NCBI RefSeq assembly: GCF_030815865.1
Contig: NZ_JAUSXI010000001.1
Span: 4,340,001-4,404,000, forward strand
DNA from: Arthrobacter globiformis
Lineage (GTDB): Bacteria > Actinomycetota > Actinomycetes > Actinomycetales > Micrococcaceae
Reading direction: 5' to 3'
Length of the DNA stretch: 64,000 nucleotides
Shown here in pieces: positions 42,174-51,454 of the stretch; position 1 is the first letter of the stretch; the number at the start of each line of letters is the position of its first letter. Position numbers and translations under genes: made by a program. The notes beneath the pieces are model-generated. The model was given only the letters and a program-made list of their open reading frames with translations. It was not told the DNA's origin and made no database searches.

Positions 42174-43444
42174 TTCTTGGCCTCCTCTTCGGAAATTGCG
42201 CCGGCAGCATCACGGGCCAGCTCGTCGGCGAGCAGGGCAGACTGCTGAACGAGCTGCGGCGTCCGCGTCGCGAAGACATATTTGAACAGGTCCTGGGGAT
42301 CGACGGGGACGTCCTCGCCGAGGCCGGTACGGAGCTGCGCGGCAACTGCCTCTGCCTTTTCGGCAATCCGGGCGTCGCCGCCGTCGTCCAGCAGACCCTT
42401 GTCAGTGAGGTACTTTCTCATCCTCGTGAGCGGATCTCGGGCGACCCACTGGGCAACCTCACTGTCCTGACGATAGCGGGTCGCGTCGTCGGCGTTGGTA
42501 TGGGCCTGCATGCGGTACGTGTGCGCCTCGACCAGGAGCGGGCCCGACCCTTCGCGGGCAAGCTTGACGGCGCGGTCAAGCACGGCGAGGAGGGCGACGA
42601 CGTCGTTGCCGTCCACACGTTCGCCGGCCATGCCGTAGCCGACGGCCTTGTGCGCGAGCGACGGAGCGACGGACTGGTGGGCCAGCGGCACGGAGATGGC
42701 GTACTGGTTGTTTTGCACGAAGAAGACGACAGGCAAGTGGAAGACTGCGGCGAAGTTCAGTGCCTCGTGGAAGTCGCCCTCGCTGGTGGCGCCGTCACCG
42801 CACATGGCCAGGACCACCGTGTCTTCGCCGCGCAGTTTGGCTGCGTGCGCGACGCCGACTGCGTGAAGCAGCTGGGTGGTGAGTGGTGTGCACTGGATGC
42901 CGACCTTGTGCTTGAGAGGGTCGTATCCCCCGTGCCAGTCGCCGCGGAAGATCGTCATGGCCTCGATGGGGTCCACACCGCGGGCCATGACGGCGACAGC
43001 GTCGCGGTAGGTGGGGAACATCCAGTCGCCCCCAGCGAGGCAGAGTGCGGCGGCCACCTGACACGCCTCCTGGCCGTGGCTAGAGGGGTAGACAGCCATG
43101 CGGCCCTGACGGACCAACGCAGAGTTCTGGTCATTGACCCGCCGGCCGACAACGAGCTGTTGATAGGCGGCCAGCAGTTCCTCGTCGCCAGGGAGCGGAT
43201 ACTCGTGGCCCGGTTCGGCGCCCTGCTCGGAGTTGTGTTTCAGGTTGCCGTCCTGGTCCACCATCTGGATCTGGTGGCGGGCCGGAAGCATGTAGTCCTC
43301 TGCCGTGATGCCAAACTTGCGCAGGGCCTCTGCCGCGGCGCCGGCCAGCCGTAGATCCTCGGCGTCGTCCTGCCCGGGCTGGCTCTGCGTCGTGTAGCTC
43401 GGAGTCTCTTGTTGAGGTGCCGTGTGGTCTGCGGAGATCGTCAT
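42170..43444 (-). CDS. bkdA: Branched-chain 2-oxoacid dehydrogenase E1 alpha subunit
   Basis: 424 residues; AAAGGA seven bases before the ATG. Thiamine diphosphate site in CGDGATSEGDFHEALNFAAV and FFVQNNQYAISVP (GDG...NN), active-site His region in SSHGQEACQVA and phospho-loop MQAHTNADDATRYR. First gene of the bkdABC operon, divergent from the Lrp regulator. An extended N-terminus (~60 residues) precedes the family domain. Confidence 0.93.
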   Translation of the reverse strand: MTISADHTAPQQETPSYTTQSQPGQDDAEDLRLAGAAAEALRKFGITAEDYMLPARHQIQMVDQDGNLKHNSEQGAEPGHEYPLPGDEELLAAYQQLVVGRRVNDQNSALVRQGRMAVYPSSHGQEACQVAAALCLAGGDWMFPTYRDAVAVMARGVDPIEAMTIFRGDWHGGYDPLKHKVGIQCTPLTTQLLHAVGVAHAAKLRGEDTVVLAMCGDGATSEGDFHEALNFAAVFHLPVVFFVQNNQYAISVPLAHQSVAPSLAHKAVGYGMAGERVDGNDVVALLAVLDRAVKLAREGSGPLLVEAHTYRMQAHTNADDATRYRQDSEVAQWVARDPLTRMRKYLTDKGLLDDGGDARIAEKAEAVAAQLRTGLGEDVPVDPQDLFKYVFATRTPQLVQQSALLADELARDAAGAISEEEAKK

Positions 43445-43604
43445 TGGCCCATCCTTTTCTAGCCACTATTCGCTTTCAGTATGGTCCGGAATGATGTTTC
43501 GTATCCAGCATCAGCAAAAACCATGGAGAAACACGTCCTCCTCCCCTATTCTGAAAGACAAATCGTCAGTGTGAGCAAGATAACCGGCGGGGGTCGTAGA
43601 CAAA
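43445..43604. promoter_or_regulatory. Divergent bkd/Lrp promoter region
   Basis: 160 bases between divergent starts. CTTTCAG (about 43471) and CTGAAAG (about 43551) form an inverted pair about 80 bases apart, a possible Lrp-type operator pair; no exact promoter boxes claimed. Confidence 0.4.
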
Positions 43605-44069
43605 ATGGCGGAAATCAATGCGGAGCACGCCACTGTGCCGTTGGACGATGTGGACCGAAGCATCATTGCGGAGCTGACAAAGGACGGCAGGATGTCGGTG
43701 ACGCAAGTGGCGGAGAATGTGCACATCTCGCGCGCGCATGCCTACACGAGGATTACTCGGCTGACCGGCGAAGGCGTACTGACGAAGTTCACGGCGCTGG
43801 TTGACCCGATCAAGGCCGGGTTTAAGTCGTCGGCTTACGTGACGCTGAAAGTGCGGCAGCATTCGTGGCGGGAACTGCGAGAACAGTTGCGGGCTATCCC
43901 GGAGGTCTATCACATTGCCTTGGTGGGCGGGGACTTTGACGTCATCCTGCTCGTTCGGGCCATTGACAACGTGGACCTCCGGCGAGTGATCTTCGATCAG
44001 CTGCAGTCCATGCCCGGAGTATTGGATACGCAGACTTTTTTGGTGTTTGAGGATATGGACACACGCTGA
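43605..44069 (+). CDS. bkdR: Lrp/AsnC family transcriptional regulator
   Basis: 154 residues. N-terminal winged helix (LDDVDRSIIAELTKDGRMSV, TQVAENVHISRAHAYTRITR) and C-terminal RAM ligand domain (SSAYVTLKVRQHSW, IPEVYHIALVGGDFDVILLV). Divergent from bkdABC, so probably its regulator, sensing branched-chain amino or oxo acids as BkdR does in other bacteria. Gene symbol rests on this position. Confidence 0.88.
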   Translation: MAEINAEHATVPLDDVDRSIIAELTKDGRMSVTQVAENVHISRAHAYTRITRLTGEGVLTKFTALVDPIKAGFKSSAYVTLKVRQHSWRELREQLRAIPEVYHIALVGGDFDVILLVRAIDNVDLRRVIFDQLQSMPGVLDTQTFLVFEDMDTR

Positions 44070-44380
44070 GAGCAACCAATAAGAGCATGTGAATGCACCG
44101 GTCCCACCGCAAACCCATAGAACCCGGACCGGCGTAAGCACCTTCCGCCCTGTCAAGGGTGATCCGTTCACATTTCGGGAACTCACCGCGATAGAAGGCT
44201 CAGGGCCGTGCGCGTCCGATCCTCTCGGCACCATTCAGGATCGGCAGGCCCCAGCACGATACGTCCCGGACTGCAGCCTTCTCGTTCACGCTCACTGCCG
44301 AATCATTCACAATGGCTCAGTTGCGACACCGCGTTGGTAAACTTGGCGATTGGTAGACACGAGCAGCCCAGGGGGAAAAC
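44070..44380. other. Boundary between bkd and polysaccharide loci
   Basis: About 310 bases with no supported gene. Contains the wecB promoter; base composition begins to drop here. Confidence 0.4.
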
Positions 44381-45529
44381 ATGCTAACAATTATGCCTAT
44401 TTATGGCACCCGGCCAGAAGCCATCAAGATGGCGCCGATTGTCAGTGCGCTGCAGTCGACCGCCGACTTCAATTGTGTCGTTGCCGTCACAGGCCAACAC
44501 CGAGCGATGCTCGATCAAGTAAACAAACTTTTCGGAATTATACCTGACGTTGACTTGAACATACACCAGCGGAATCAGTCGTTGAACGGCATCATGGCGC
44601 GAACGCTAGAAGGCATGGAGCAAGTTCTCGCACTTCATCGGCCAGATGCCGTTGTCGTTCAGGGCGACACTACAACTTCGACTGCCGGCGCCATCGCAGC
44701 CTTCAATAACGGCATTCCGGTCATACATGCGGAAGCCGGCCTTCGGAGCGGGGACTTATTGTCTCCATATCCGGAAGAGGGCAACAGGAAGCTGACCTCG
44801 CAGATTGCAAAACTGCACCTAGCTCCCACAACAATCAGTCGAGCCAACCTTCTTCGTGAAGGTATTCATGCTTCAGACATCGTGGTGACTGGCAACACTG
44901 TCATCGATGCCCTTCTAGCCACGCGAACTAAGAATGTCAGCTTCGACGACCCCCGGCTTGAAGAACTGTCAGAGTCAGGGCGAAGAGTACTCCTCGTAAC
45001 CACTCACCGACGTGAGAACCAAGGCGAGGCTATGAGAGGCGTCGGGCGCGCAATTGCGGAAATCGCAAAGACGGAACCCGAAGTTTCTGTCGTTCTACCG
45101 GTCCACAAGAACCCGGTTGTTCGAGAAGCTGTACTGCCTCCGTTGGAGGGGCTGGGCAATGTCATTGTCACAGAGCCGCTCAGTTACGGGGAATTTACGC
45201 GCTTGATGTCTCTGTCCACCGTAGTCCTCACGGACTCAGGAGGAGTGCAGGAAGAGGCCCCGAGCCTCGGAAAACCCGTGCTCGTCATGCGCGAAAACAC
45301 CGAACGCCCCGAGGCTGTGACTGCTGGCACTGTAAAGCTTGTCGGGACTGAGACAGCAAGAATAGTTGAGGAAGTACGGCGTCTACTAAACGATCCAGCG
45401 GCCTATGCACTCATGGCGAACGCCGTCAATCCTTACGGGGATGGACTCGCCGCAGATCGTACCGTTGCCGCCATCTCCCAGCTATTCGGATTCGGTAAAC
45501 GCATGTCAGATTTTGAGGAAGCCATCTAA
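44381..45529 (+). CDS. wecB: UDP-N-acetylglucosamine 2-epimerase (non-hydrolysing)
   Basis: 382 residues, ATG after AGGGGGAAAAC. GTRPEAIKMAPIVSAL at the N-terminus, VVVQGDTTTSTAGAIAAF, IPVIHAEAGLRSGD, TTHRRENQGEAM and LTDSGGVQEEAPSLGKP are the family signatures. Makes UDP-ManNAc from UDP-GlcNAc. Followed by wecC after 64 bases, so the pair supplies UDP-ManNAcA for the surface polysaccharide. Confidence 0.95.
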   Translation: MLTIMPIYGTRPEAIKMAPIVSALQSTADFNCVVAVTGQHRAMLDQVNKLFGIIPDVDLNIHQRNQSLNGIMARTLEGMEQVLALHRPDAVVVQGDTTTSTAGAIAAFNNGIPVIHAEAGLRSGDLLSPYPEEGNRKLTSQIAKLHLAPTTISRANLLREGIHASDIVVTGNTVIDALLATRTKNVSFDDPRLEELSESGRRVLLVTTHRRENQGEAMRGVGRAIAEIAKTEPEVSVVLPVHKNPVVREAVLPPLEGLGNVIVTEPLSYGEFTRLMSLSTVVLTDSGGVQEEAPSLGKPVLVMRENTERPEAVTAGTVKLVGTETARIVEEVRRLLNDPAAYALMANAVNPYGDGLAADRTVAAISQLFGFGKRMSDFEEAI

Positions 45530-45593
45530 TGTTCCACCGCTTCTGCCCGAATCGAGCGAAAAACACACAGATCTCGAGAAAGAGACTTAAAGA

Positions 45594-46838
45594 ATGACTA
45601 CAATTCAATCAGTAGCAGTGGTTGGCCTGGGGTATATAGGTCTACCCACGGCAGCGATTCTCGCAACCCACGGACTTGACGTCACTGGCATCGACGTTAA
45701 TGCAGACACGATAGACGCCGTAAACCGCGGTGACGTTCCGTTTGTGGAACCAGATTTAGAAGTTCACGTGGCGGGCGCGGTTCAACAGGGAAGACTCCGG
45801 GCCACTACCGAAGCGCCGTCCGCAGATGCCTTCATTGTGGCCGTTCCCACGCCGTTCGGCGAAGACCTTCAAGCTGACCTGACGTATGTCAGAGCAGCAG
45901 CTAGAGCCATTGCGCCCAAGCTCAGCGGTGGAGAACTGATTGTTCTCGAGTCCACCTCACCGCCGGGAACGACGCAGATGATGGGCGAATTGATCATCAG
46001 CCTGCGGCCGGACCTGACGTTGAACGCGGACCTAACAAATTCAATCTACGTGGCCCACTGCCCGGAGCGAGTCCTACCGGGTCGAATAATGATAGAGATG
46101 GTGACCAACGACAGAATTGTTGGCGGACTCACTCCCGAAGCGGCAGAAAAGGCCAAAGAACTCTACGCTCGGTTCTGCCAGGGAGACATCCACTTAACGG
46201 ATGCCATCACAGCGGAGATGGCGAAGCTCGTTGAAAATTCCTACAGGGATGTCAACATTGCTTTTGCCAACGAACTCTCCATGATTTCGGATGAACTCAA
46301 CATCGATGTCTGGAAGCTTATCGAACTTGCCAACCACCATCCGCGGGTCAATATCCTTCAGCCAGGACCAGGCGTAGGAGGACACTGCATTGCCGTCGAC
46401 CCATGGTTTATTGTTGCCGCAGCGCCTAAGAGTGCGAACCTCATTCGAGTCGCGAGAAATGTGAATGATGCTAAGCCGGCTTACGTCACTCGGCGTGTTC
46501 TTGAAAAAGCGGAACGTTTTCATGAGCCACGCATCGCCCTTTTGGGCCTGGCCTTCAAATCGGATATTGACGACCTGCGCGAATCCCCTGCCCGCAAGAT
46601 TGTCTACGACCTAGCCCTGAAACTTCCATCTGCGTCGATATTTGCAGTTGAACCACACGTAAACGAATTGCCCATAGAACTCGACGAACTCTCCAATGTG
46701 GAGCTTCGGGATATTCACTCAGGTATTCGTGATGCTGACATAGTCGTCCTGTTGGTCGACCATAGCGAAACCAAGCGGTTTCCCAGAGGCCTACTGAACG
46801 AAAAGATAGTCATCGACACAAAAGGTGTGTGGAGGTAG
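45594..46838 (+). CDS. wecC: UDP-N-acetyl-D-mannosamine dehydrogenase
   Basis: 414 residues. NAD-binding VAVVGLGYIGLPTAAILATH, FIVAVPTPFG, YVAHCPERVLPGRIM, Lys/Asn region MAKLVENSYRDVNIAFANEL, catalytic Cys in GPGVGGHCIAVDPWF, and LLGLAFKSDIDDLRESPA. Oxidises UDP-ManNAc to UDP-ManNAcA. Last gene before the IS island, whose insertions may have removed further plus-strand genes. Confidence 0.95.
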   Translation: MTTIQSVAVVGLGYIGLPTAAILATHGLDVTGIDVNADTIDAVNRGDVPFVEPDLEVHVAGAVQQGRLRATTEAPSADAFIVAVPTPFGEDLQADLTYVRAAARAIAPKLSGGELIVLESTSPPGTTQMMGELIISLRPDLTLNADLTNSIYVAHCPERVLPGRIMIEMVTNDRIVGGLTPEAAEKAKELYARFCQGDIHLTDAITAEMAKLVENSYRDVNIAFANELSMISDELNIDVWKLIELANHHPRVNILQPGPGVGGHCIAVDPWFIVAAAPKSANLIRVARNVNDAKPAYVTRRVLEKAERFHEPRIALLGLAFKSDIDDLRESPARKIVYDLALKLPSASIFAVEPHVNELPIELDELSNVELRDIHSGIRDADIVVLLVDHSETKRFPRGLLNEKIVIDTKGVWR

Positions 46839-46939
46839 CTTGTAGCTGCTCAGACTCTCAGGCACGTGGTGAATCTGGTTCGCGACTCGAAGCCTCAGGG
46901 CCTTGCCGTTGACGTACAGTATTGACTGACGACGATAGC

Positions 46940-47410
46940 AGGGAGTCGGTGGGCCTAGGCCTTGTCAACGGCCCGGCCACGTCAGCCCTTGACCTGCTGG
47001 GACAGGTTCTGCCGGGTCTCGGTCATGGCGTGGTTGGCCAGGAAGATCAGGTGGAAGTGCTCGAGCGCGGCAGCGGTGCGGAGAGCCACATGCTTAAAGC
47101 ATTGCGGAGCGCCGCAGTGGGGTCGATCGCGATGACCTGCACGGCCAGCCAGCAGCGCAAGGGCCGGGGCGAATAGCCGGTCTCCGCGCCTGTGTGATCC
47201 CGTCCGTCAACGACGACCAAGAACTCGCCGGCGTCAAGGTCCACGATCCTTGGCTCTCACTGCTCAAAATCGCGTCCAGGTTGATAATTCAGGCTCTTGG
47301 AAGTAGCCACGGACCGGAACCGGTGTTCATCGAGGCCCAGCATCCGTGGCCTGAGTTTGTCCATGTCAGGCAGCCGCAGCAGGCAGGCCTCGCGTAGTGC
47401 AGCCCGGACC
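46940..47410 (-). pseudogene. ISL3-family transposase remnant
   Basis: Minus strand reads VRAALREACLLRLPDMDKLR, PRMLGLDEHRFRSVA, a stop near 47268, then RIVDLDAGEFLVVVDGRDHT and LAVQVIAIDPTAALRNALSM. This is the start of the DDE domain of an ISL3 transposase, related to the copy at 50882-54297. Both ends missing. Confidence 0.8.
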
Positions 47411-47473
47411 ATTCACTAAGGCACGGCGTGTCGGTGACGTCGAAAACTGAGCCATTGTGACGGCTTGGCGTCT

Positions 47474-48756
47474 AGCGGTGGTTGCAACACCTGAGCGATT
47501 AGGAGTTGCTGGGAGAGATGAAAAGACCACGAAAGTCCCGGGGCGCTCCTCCAAAGAACGCTGCACGGGCTCACTATGATCAGCTGATGAAACAGGGAAT
47601 AGGCAATTCCGAAGCGTGCCGGATCGTAGGAATCAGCCGTAGTTCCGGCACTCGATGGCGGCACGGCCACACGGTCGTTCTGAAGTCCGGAGACATCAAG
47701 AAGTACGCTCCCATCTCTCATCAGAGGCCAGCCGTGATCTCCGCCCGATTTCTCTCCGAGTCGGAACGGATCACGATCGCGGACCTGCTGCATGCCCGGC
47801 GGAGCATCCGTGCCATTGCCATGGAGCTCGGGCGCAGTCCATCAACCGTGAGCCGGGAAATTCGACGCAACATTCACAAACCCTCTGGCAACTACCGTCC
47901 GAGGACGGCCCAGCGCAGCGCGGAACGCAGAAGGAGCCGCCAGCGAAGCGGGAAGATCGCCGGCAACCCGGAGCTGCAGGACTTCGTCCGCGAGCACCTC
48001 GAACAACGCTGGAGCCCCCGCCAGATCAGCAACCGGCTGCGCGCTGTCTTCCCGGAACAACCGGAAATGCACGTCGTGCCTGAGACCGTCTACCAGGCCC
48101 TGTACGGGCGCGGACGCTTGGATCTGGCGGTGAATCCAGCCGTCTCACTGCGGACCGGTCGGACCGGTCGCCGGCCACGCCGCCGGAAGGAACACCGGAC
48201 CAAACGCTTCCCCGACATGGTCATGATCCGTGACAGGCCCGCAGAAGTGACCAGCAGATTAGTACCCGGGCATTGGGAAGGCGATTTAATAATTGGAAAA
48301 GGCAGCCGCTCGGCCATTGCCACACTGGTCGAACGGACCACCCGCTTCATCATCCTCGTGCATCTGGCAGGCAACCGCGGAGCAGAGAATCTGCGCGACC
48401 GGCTGGCAGAAACGATGAGCGCCCTCCCGGCCCATCTACGTCGTTCCCTGACCTGGGATCAGGGCACTGAAATGGCCTGCCACCAGGACTTCACGCAGCG
48501 GACTCTCATGCCGGTCTACTTCTGCGATCCCGCCAGCCCCTGGCAACGCGGCTCGAACGAGAACACTAATGGCCTGCTCCGCCAGTACTTTCCCAAGGGA
48601 ACCGATCTGGGCGTCCACACCGCCGAACACCTTGCCTCAGTCGCGAATCAACTCAATCGACGGCCGCGTGAAGTTCTAGGCTGGGAGAGCCCCCTCGAGC
48701 GCCTGACTACACTGGGTTCACCACTGACAGACTCATAAACCGTTGCAACGACCGCT
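47474..48756 (+). mobile_element. IS30-family insertion sequence, complete
   Basis: Terminal inverted repeats AGCGGTGGTTGCAACACC (47474-47491) and the complement of 48739-48756 (AGCGGTCGTTGCAACGGT on the other strand) enclose a single intact transposase gene. About 1283 bases. No certain target duplication could be seen, but IS30 duplications are only 2-4 bases. Confidence 0.82.
47518..48738 (+). CDS. IS30-family transposase
   Basis: 406 residues from ATG at 47518 (a TTG at 47506 is also possible). N-terminal helix-turn-helix regions (IGNSEACRIVGISRSSGTRW; RSIRAIAMELGRSPSTVSRE), then the DDE domain: VPGHWEGDLIIGKGSRSA (Asp), LTWDQGTEMACHQDF (Asp), WQRGSNENTNGLLRQYFPKG (Glu). All catalytic residues present, so it may be active. 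Confidence 0.93.
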   Translation: MKRPRKSRGAPPKNAARAHYDQLMKQGIGNSEACRIVGISRSSGTRWRHGHTVVLKSGDIKKYAPISHQRPAVISARFLSESERITIADLLHARRSIRAIAMELGRSPSTVSREIRRNIHKPSGNYRPRTAQRSAERRRSRQRSGKIAGNPELQDFVREHLEQRWSPRQISNRLRAVFPEQPEMHVVPETVYQALYGRGRLDLAVNPAVSLRTGRTGRRPRRRKEHRTKRFPDMVMIRDRPAEVTSRLVPGHWEGDLIIGKGSRSAIATLVERTTRFIILVHLAGNRGAENLRDRLAETMSALPAHLRRSLTWDQGTEMACHQDFTQRTLMPVYFCDPASPWQRGSNENTNGLLRQYFPKGTDLGVHTAEHLASVANQLNRRPREVLGWESPLERLTTLGSPLTDS

Positions 48757-48814
48757 GACTTCCGCCCGGTTGAAGACTGAGCCACCCGTTCCAAACGATT
48801 GGGTGGTGATACCA

Positions 48815-49334
48815 GTGGACGATTGGGCGCTTATTCGGCGGTTGCATCTCGCCGAGGGTGAATCGATGGGTCGATAGCAGCGCGGCTGGGTATTTCCCGG
48901 AACACACCGTTGCGAAAGCTGTCAGCGCCGACTGCCCACCAACATATGCGCGGACGCCGCAGGAGTCGGGGACCAAGGACCGAGCTGGTATGTCGAGCGC
49001 CGTTGAAGGACAACCTGCGGATGCCGGCGACGGTGTTGGCCGAGCGGGGGCTGGTCAGGCTTCGGGCGTGGTTTCGGGAGAACGTGGCGCGGATCCGGCC
49101 GGAGTAGGCCTTGGCGGATCCTGCCGATCAGATCAGCCACGAACCCGGCGACCAGGCGCAGTGCGACCTGTGGTTCCCGGAGACCCTGATACCCGTCGGC
49201 GCCCGCAAAGCCAGGGTGCTGCCGGTGCAGGTGATGGTCCCCTCGCATTCGCGGTTCATCATGCCCAGGCTGATCCCGTCGCGGATGACCGGGGACCTGC
49301 TGGCCGGAATGTGGGAACTGCTCGGTGGATTGGG
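48815..49334 (+). pseudogene. IS21-family istA, 5' part (outermost relic)
   Basis: GTG at 48815 gives VDDWALIRRLHLAEGESMGR then stop; later pieces LKDNLRMPATVLAERGLVRL, RAWFRENVARIRPE, stop, and PGDQAQCDLWFPETLIPVGA to GDLLAGMWELLGG match the IstA at 51455-52687. The gene is cut at position 49334 by ISL3 insertions; its continuation is at 54345-54560. Confidence 0.8.
49327..49334. repeat. Left target duplication of ISL3 copy B
   Basis: GGATTGGG, repeated exactly at 50758-50765. Eight bases, the length expected for ISL3-family elements. Confidence 0.8.
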
Positions 49335-50757
49335 GGCTCATCGCATTTGAGGGTGTAGCCGTCGTCTGAATCCGCCGGTCTCGAGGAGCGATCGGGCGAT
49401 GTAGTTGGCCAGGTTCCGAAAGCCGAGGGCGGAACCTCGGAGGTGTTCGAGCCGGCCATTGAGCGCTTCAGTGGGACTGTTGCTGGTGCCGGGCCGGTCG
49501 AAGTACGCAAGCACGTCCCCTGCACGGCGTTTCAGCGTCCGGCCGAGCGTAATGACTTCGGTCAGCGCACCGGGAACGCCGGTGCTGACCGCGTCGATCA
49601 GTGCTTGCATGAGCTGTTTCCCGTGGGTGCCGTCAGGTTCGCGGTAAGCGGCGATGACGCGCTGATAGATGCCCCAGGTCGCTTCGACTTCGGCATGGCC
49701 GTCCGCAATGAACAGGGCCTCCAGCCTGTCCTTCTGCTTGTCGGTCAGCAGATCATGTCCGGTGTGCAGGGTCCGGCGGGCTGCGTACAGCGGGTCCCCG
49801 GACCGTCCGCGGTGACCAATGGTCTGCTGCTGAACGCGCTGGCGGCACCTGTCCAGGGCATCGCCGGCAAGCCGAACGACGTGAAACGGGTCCATGACCT
49901 CAACCGCATCCGGGAGCTCCTCGGCTGCTGCGGTCTTGAACCCGGTGAACCCGTCCATCGCAACGACCTCGATCCCGTCCCGCCAAGCCTTCGGCCGCCG
50001 GCAAGCCAAGCTTTGAAGACCTGTTTCGAACGGCCCTCGACCATGTCCAGCAACCGTGCCGGGCCGGTTCTGTCACGGACTGGGGTGAGGTCGATGATCA
50101 CGGTGACATACTTGTCCCCGCGCCGGGTGTGCCGCCACACATGCTCATCGACCCCAATCACGGCGACCCCGTTGAACCGTGTCGGATCTTCAATCAACAC
50201 CCGCTTGCCCTCAGCAAGGATCGCGCTGTTCGCGGTGTGCCAAGACACGCCTAAGCCCTCGGCAACGCGGGCGACGGTCAGGTGCTGACACACGATGCCC
50301 TCCAGTGCCCAGCGCAGCCCGCCGCGGGAGATCTTTGCCCGTGGCTGGGCGGCTTTGGAGATGTCCTGCCGCCACACGCGACCGCACCCTGTGCACTTGT
50401 AACGCCGGACCCGCACCAGCAGCGTCGTGGGCCCCCAGCCCAACGGTTCGTGCGCGAGAGGCCGTGTGACCGTGCCGCGGGCGATGCCCTGCGCACCACA
50501 CGAACGGCACCAGTCATCCGGATCAACGGCACGGCATTCCAACACCGCCCGGCCAGGGGCGAGAAGCTGCCCGGCAGCTTCGAGCCCAAGCTCATCGAGC
50601 CGGCAGAACGTAGTCAGGTCAGGAGGCAGGAAGGTAGCGTGGGACACGTCGAGGTCTTCCGGATGGGCAGTGTAGGAACTTCCATCATCGGAAGACCTCG
50701 ACCCCTACCCGGGAACCGACGCGCCCACCCCGGCTACACCCTCAAATGCGATGAGCC
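49335..50757 (-). mobile_element. ISL3-family element copy B with perfect 27-bp ends and target duplication
   Basis: Inverted repeats of 27 bases, 49335-49361 and 50731-50757, are perfect complements (GGCTCATCGCATTTGAGGGT at the start). Flanked by GGATTGGG on both sides. Length 1423 bases. The intact ends and exact duplication mark it as the youngest ISL3 insertion in the island. Confidence 0.9.
49338..50647 (-). pseudogene. ISL3-family transposase of copy B, one frameshift
   Basis: GTG at 50647. N-terminal zinc-binding region (DDWCRSCGAQG, YKCTGCGRVWRQD), helix-turn-helix (LTVARVAEGLGVSWHTANSA), VAVIGVDEHVWRHTRRGDKY with the first Asp, then a frame break near 49995 after RSKQVFKAWLA. The other frame continues WRDGIEVVAMDGFTGFKTAA, VMDPFHVVRLAGDALDRC and ends RSLLETGGFRRRLHPQMR. 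Repaired length is usual for ISL3 (~430). Needs one base to be functional. Confidence 0.88.
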
Positions 50758-50765
50758 GGATTGGG
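50758..50765. repeat. Right target duplication of ISL3 copy B
   Basis: GGATTGGG, identical to 49327-49334. Confidence 0.8.
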
Positions 50766-50881
50766 GGGGGCTCTTCGTGGTTGATGGTGAAACAGGTTCC
50801 GTGTCTTGAAAGCTGAAGGGCTCGTAGCCCTGCTGTGATGGATGTTCTCTACGCATTCATCAAAGTCAGGAGCTACGAGCC

Positions 50882-51390
50882 TTGGTCGAGCCTACTTCCC
50901 CACGCCCGGATGCTGCCACCGCCATCTTCAACCTGCCCGACTACCGAGTCATCGATACTGAGGTCCTCGCCTTCGGGCAGCGAAGGGTCAGCGTCAATGC
51001 CACCGCCGAGGCCGGCCATTCCCGGCGGCCTCAACGACTGCGTGACATACCTGTCGCCGGGCCGATCGAAGTGGTCTGGGCCAAGCGGAGATTCTTCTGC
51101 GATGAGTACCTGTGCCCGCGCCGCACATTCACCGAGGAAACCGCCCAGGTCCCGCGCCGGCCACGGTACACCCGCCGGCTCCGTGAGGCCTTTGTGGCTG
51201 CCGTAATCGGATCCGGAAGAGCCACCGCTGAGGCGGCCTCCTCGTTCGGCGTTTCGTGGTGGCTGGTGCAGCGAGCCTTGGACTCCGCGGCAGTGACACT
51301 GCCCGATGTAGATGCCCCTGGCACCGCGGATGCTCGGCATCGATGAACACCGCTACCGGTCCGTGCCGTTTTCCGCGATCCGGTGTTGAA
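50882..51390 (+). pseudogene. ISL3 copy A transposase, 5' part
   Basis: TTG at 50882 with AGGAG upstream. LVEPTSPRPDAATAIFNLPD, helix-turn-helix region GRATAEAASSFGVSWWLVQR, and after a frame break near 51325 MLGIDEHRYRSV...RDPVLK, where the IS21 element begins. The first zinc-binding region is only partly recognisable (RRFFCDEYLCPRRTF). Continuation at 53505-54297. Confidence 0.82.
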
Positions 51391-51454
51391 GACGCCAACC
51401 GAGAATAGGGCCAAGAACGCCAACTGAAAATGAGGCCACTGACCATTATGGAAG

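Noticed and set aside
47460..48775. Target duplication around the IS30 element
   Set aside because: Bases outside the inverted repeats (TCT on the left, GAC on the right) do not match; the similar GAAAACTGAGCCA and GAAGACTGAGCCAC flanks are probably old IS21-type ends rather than a duplication.
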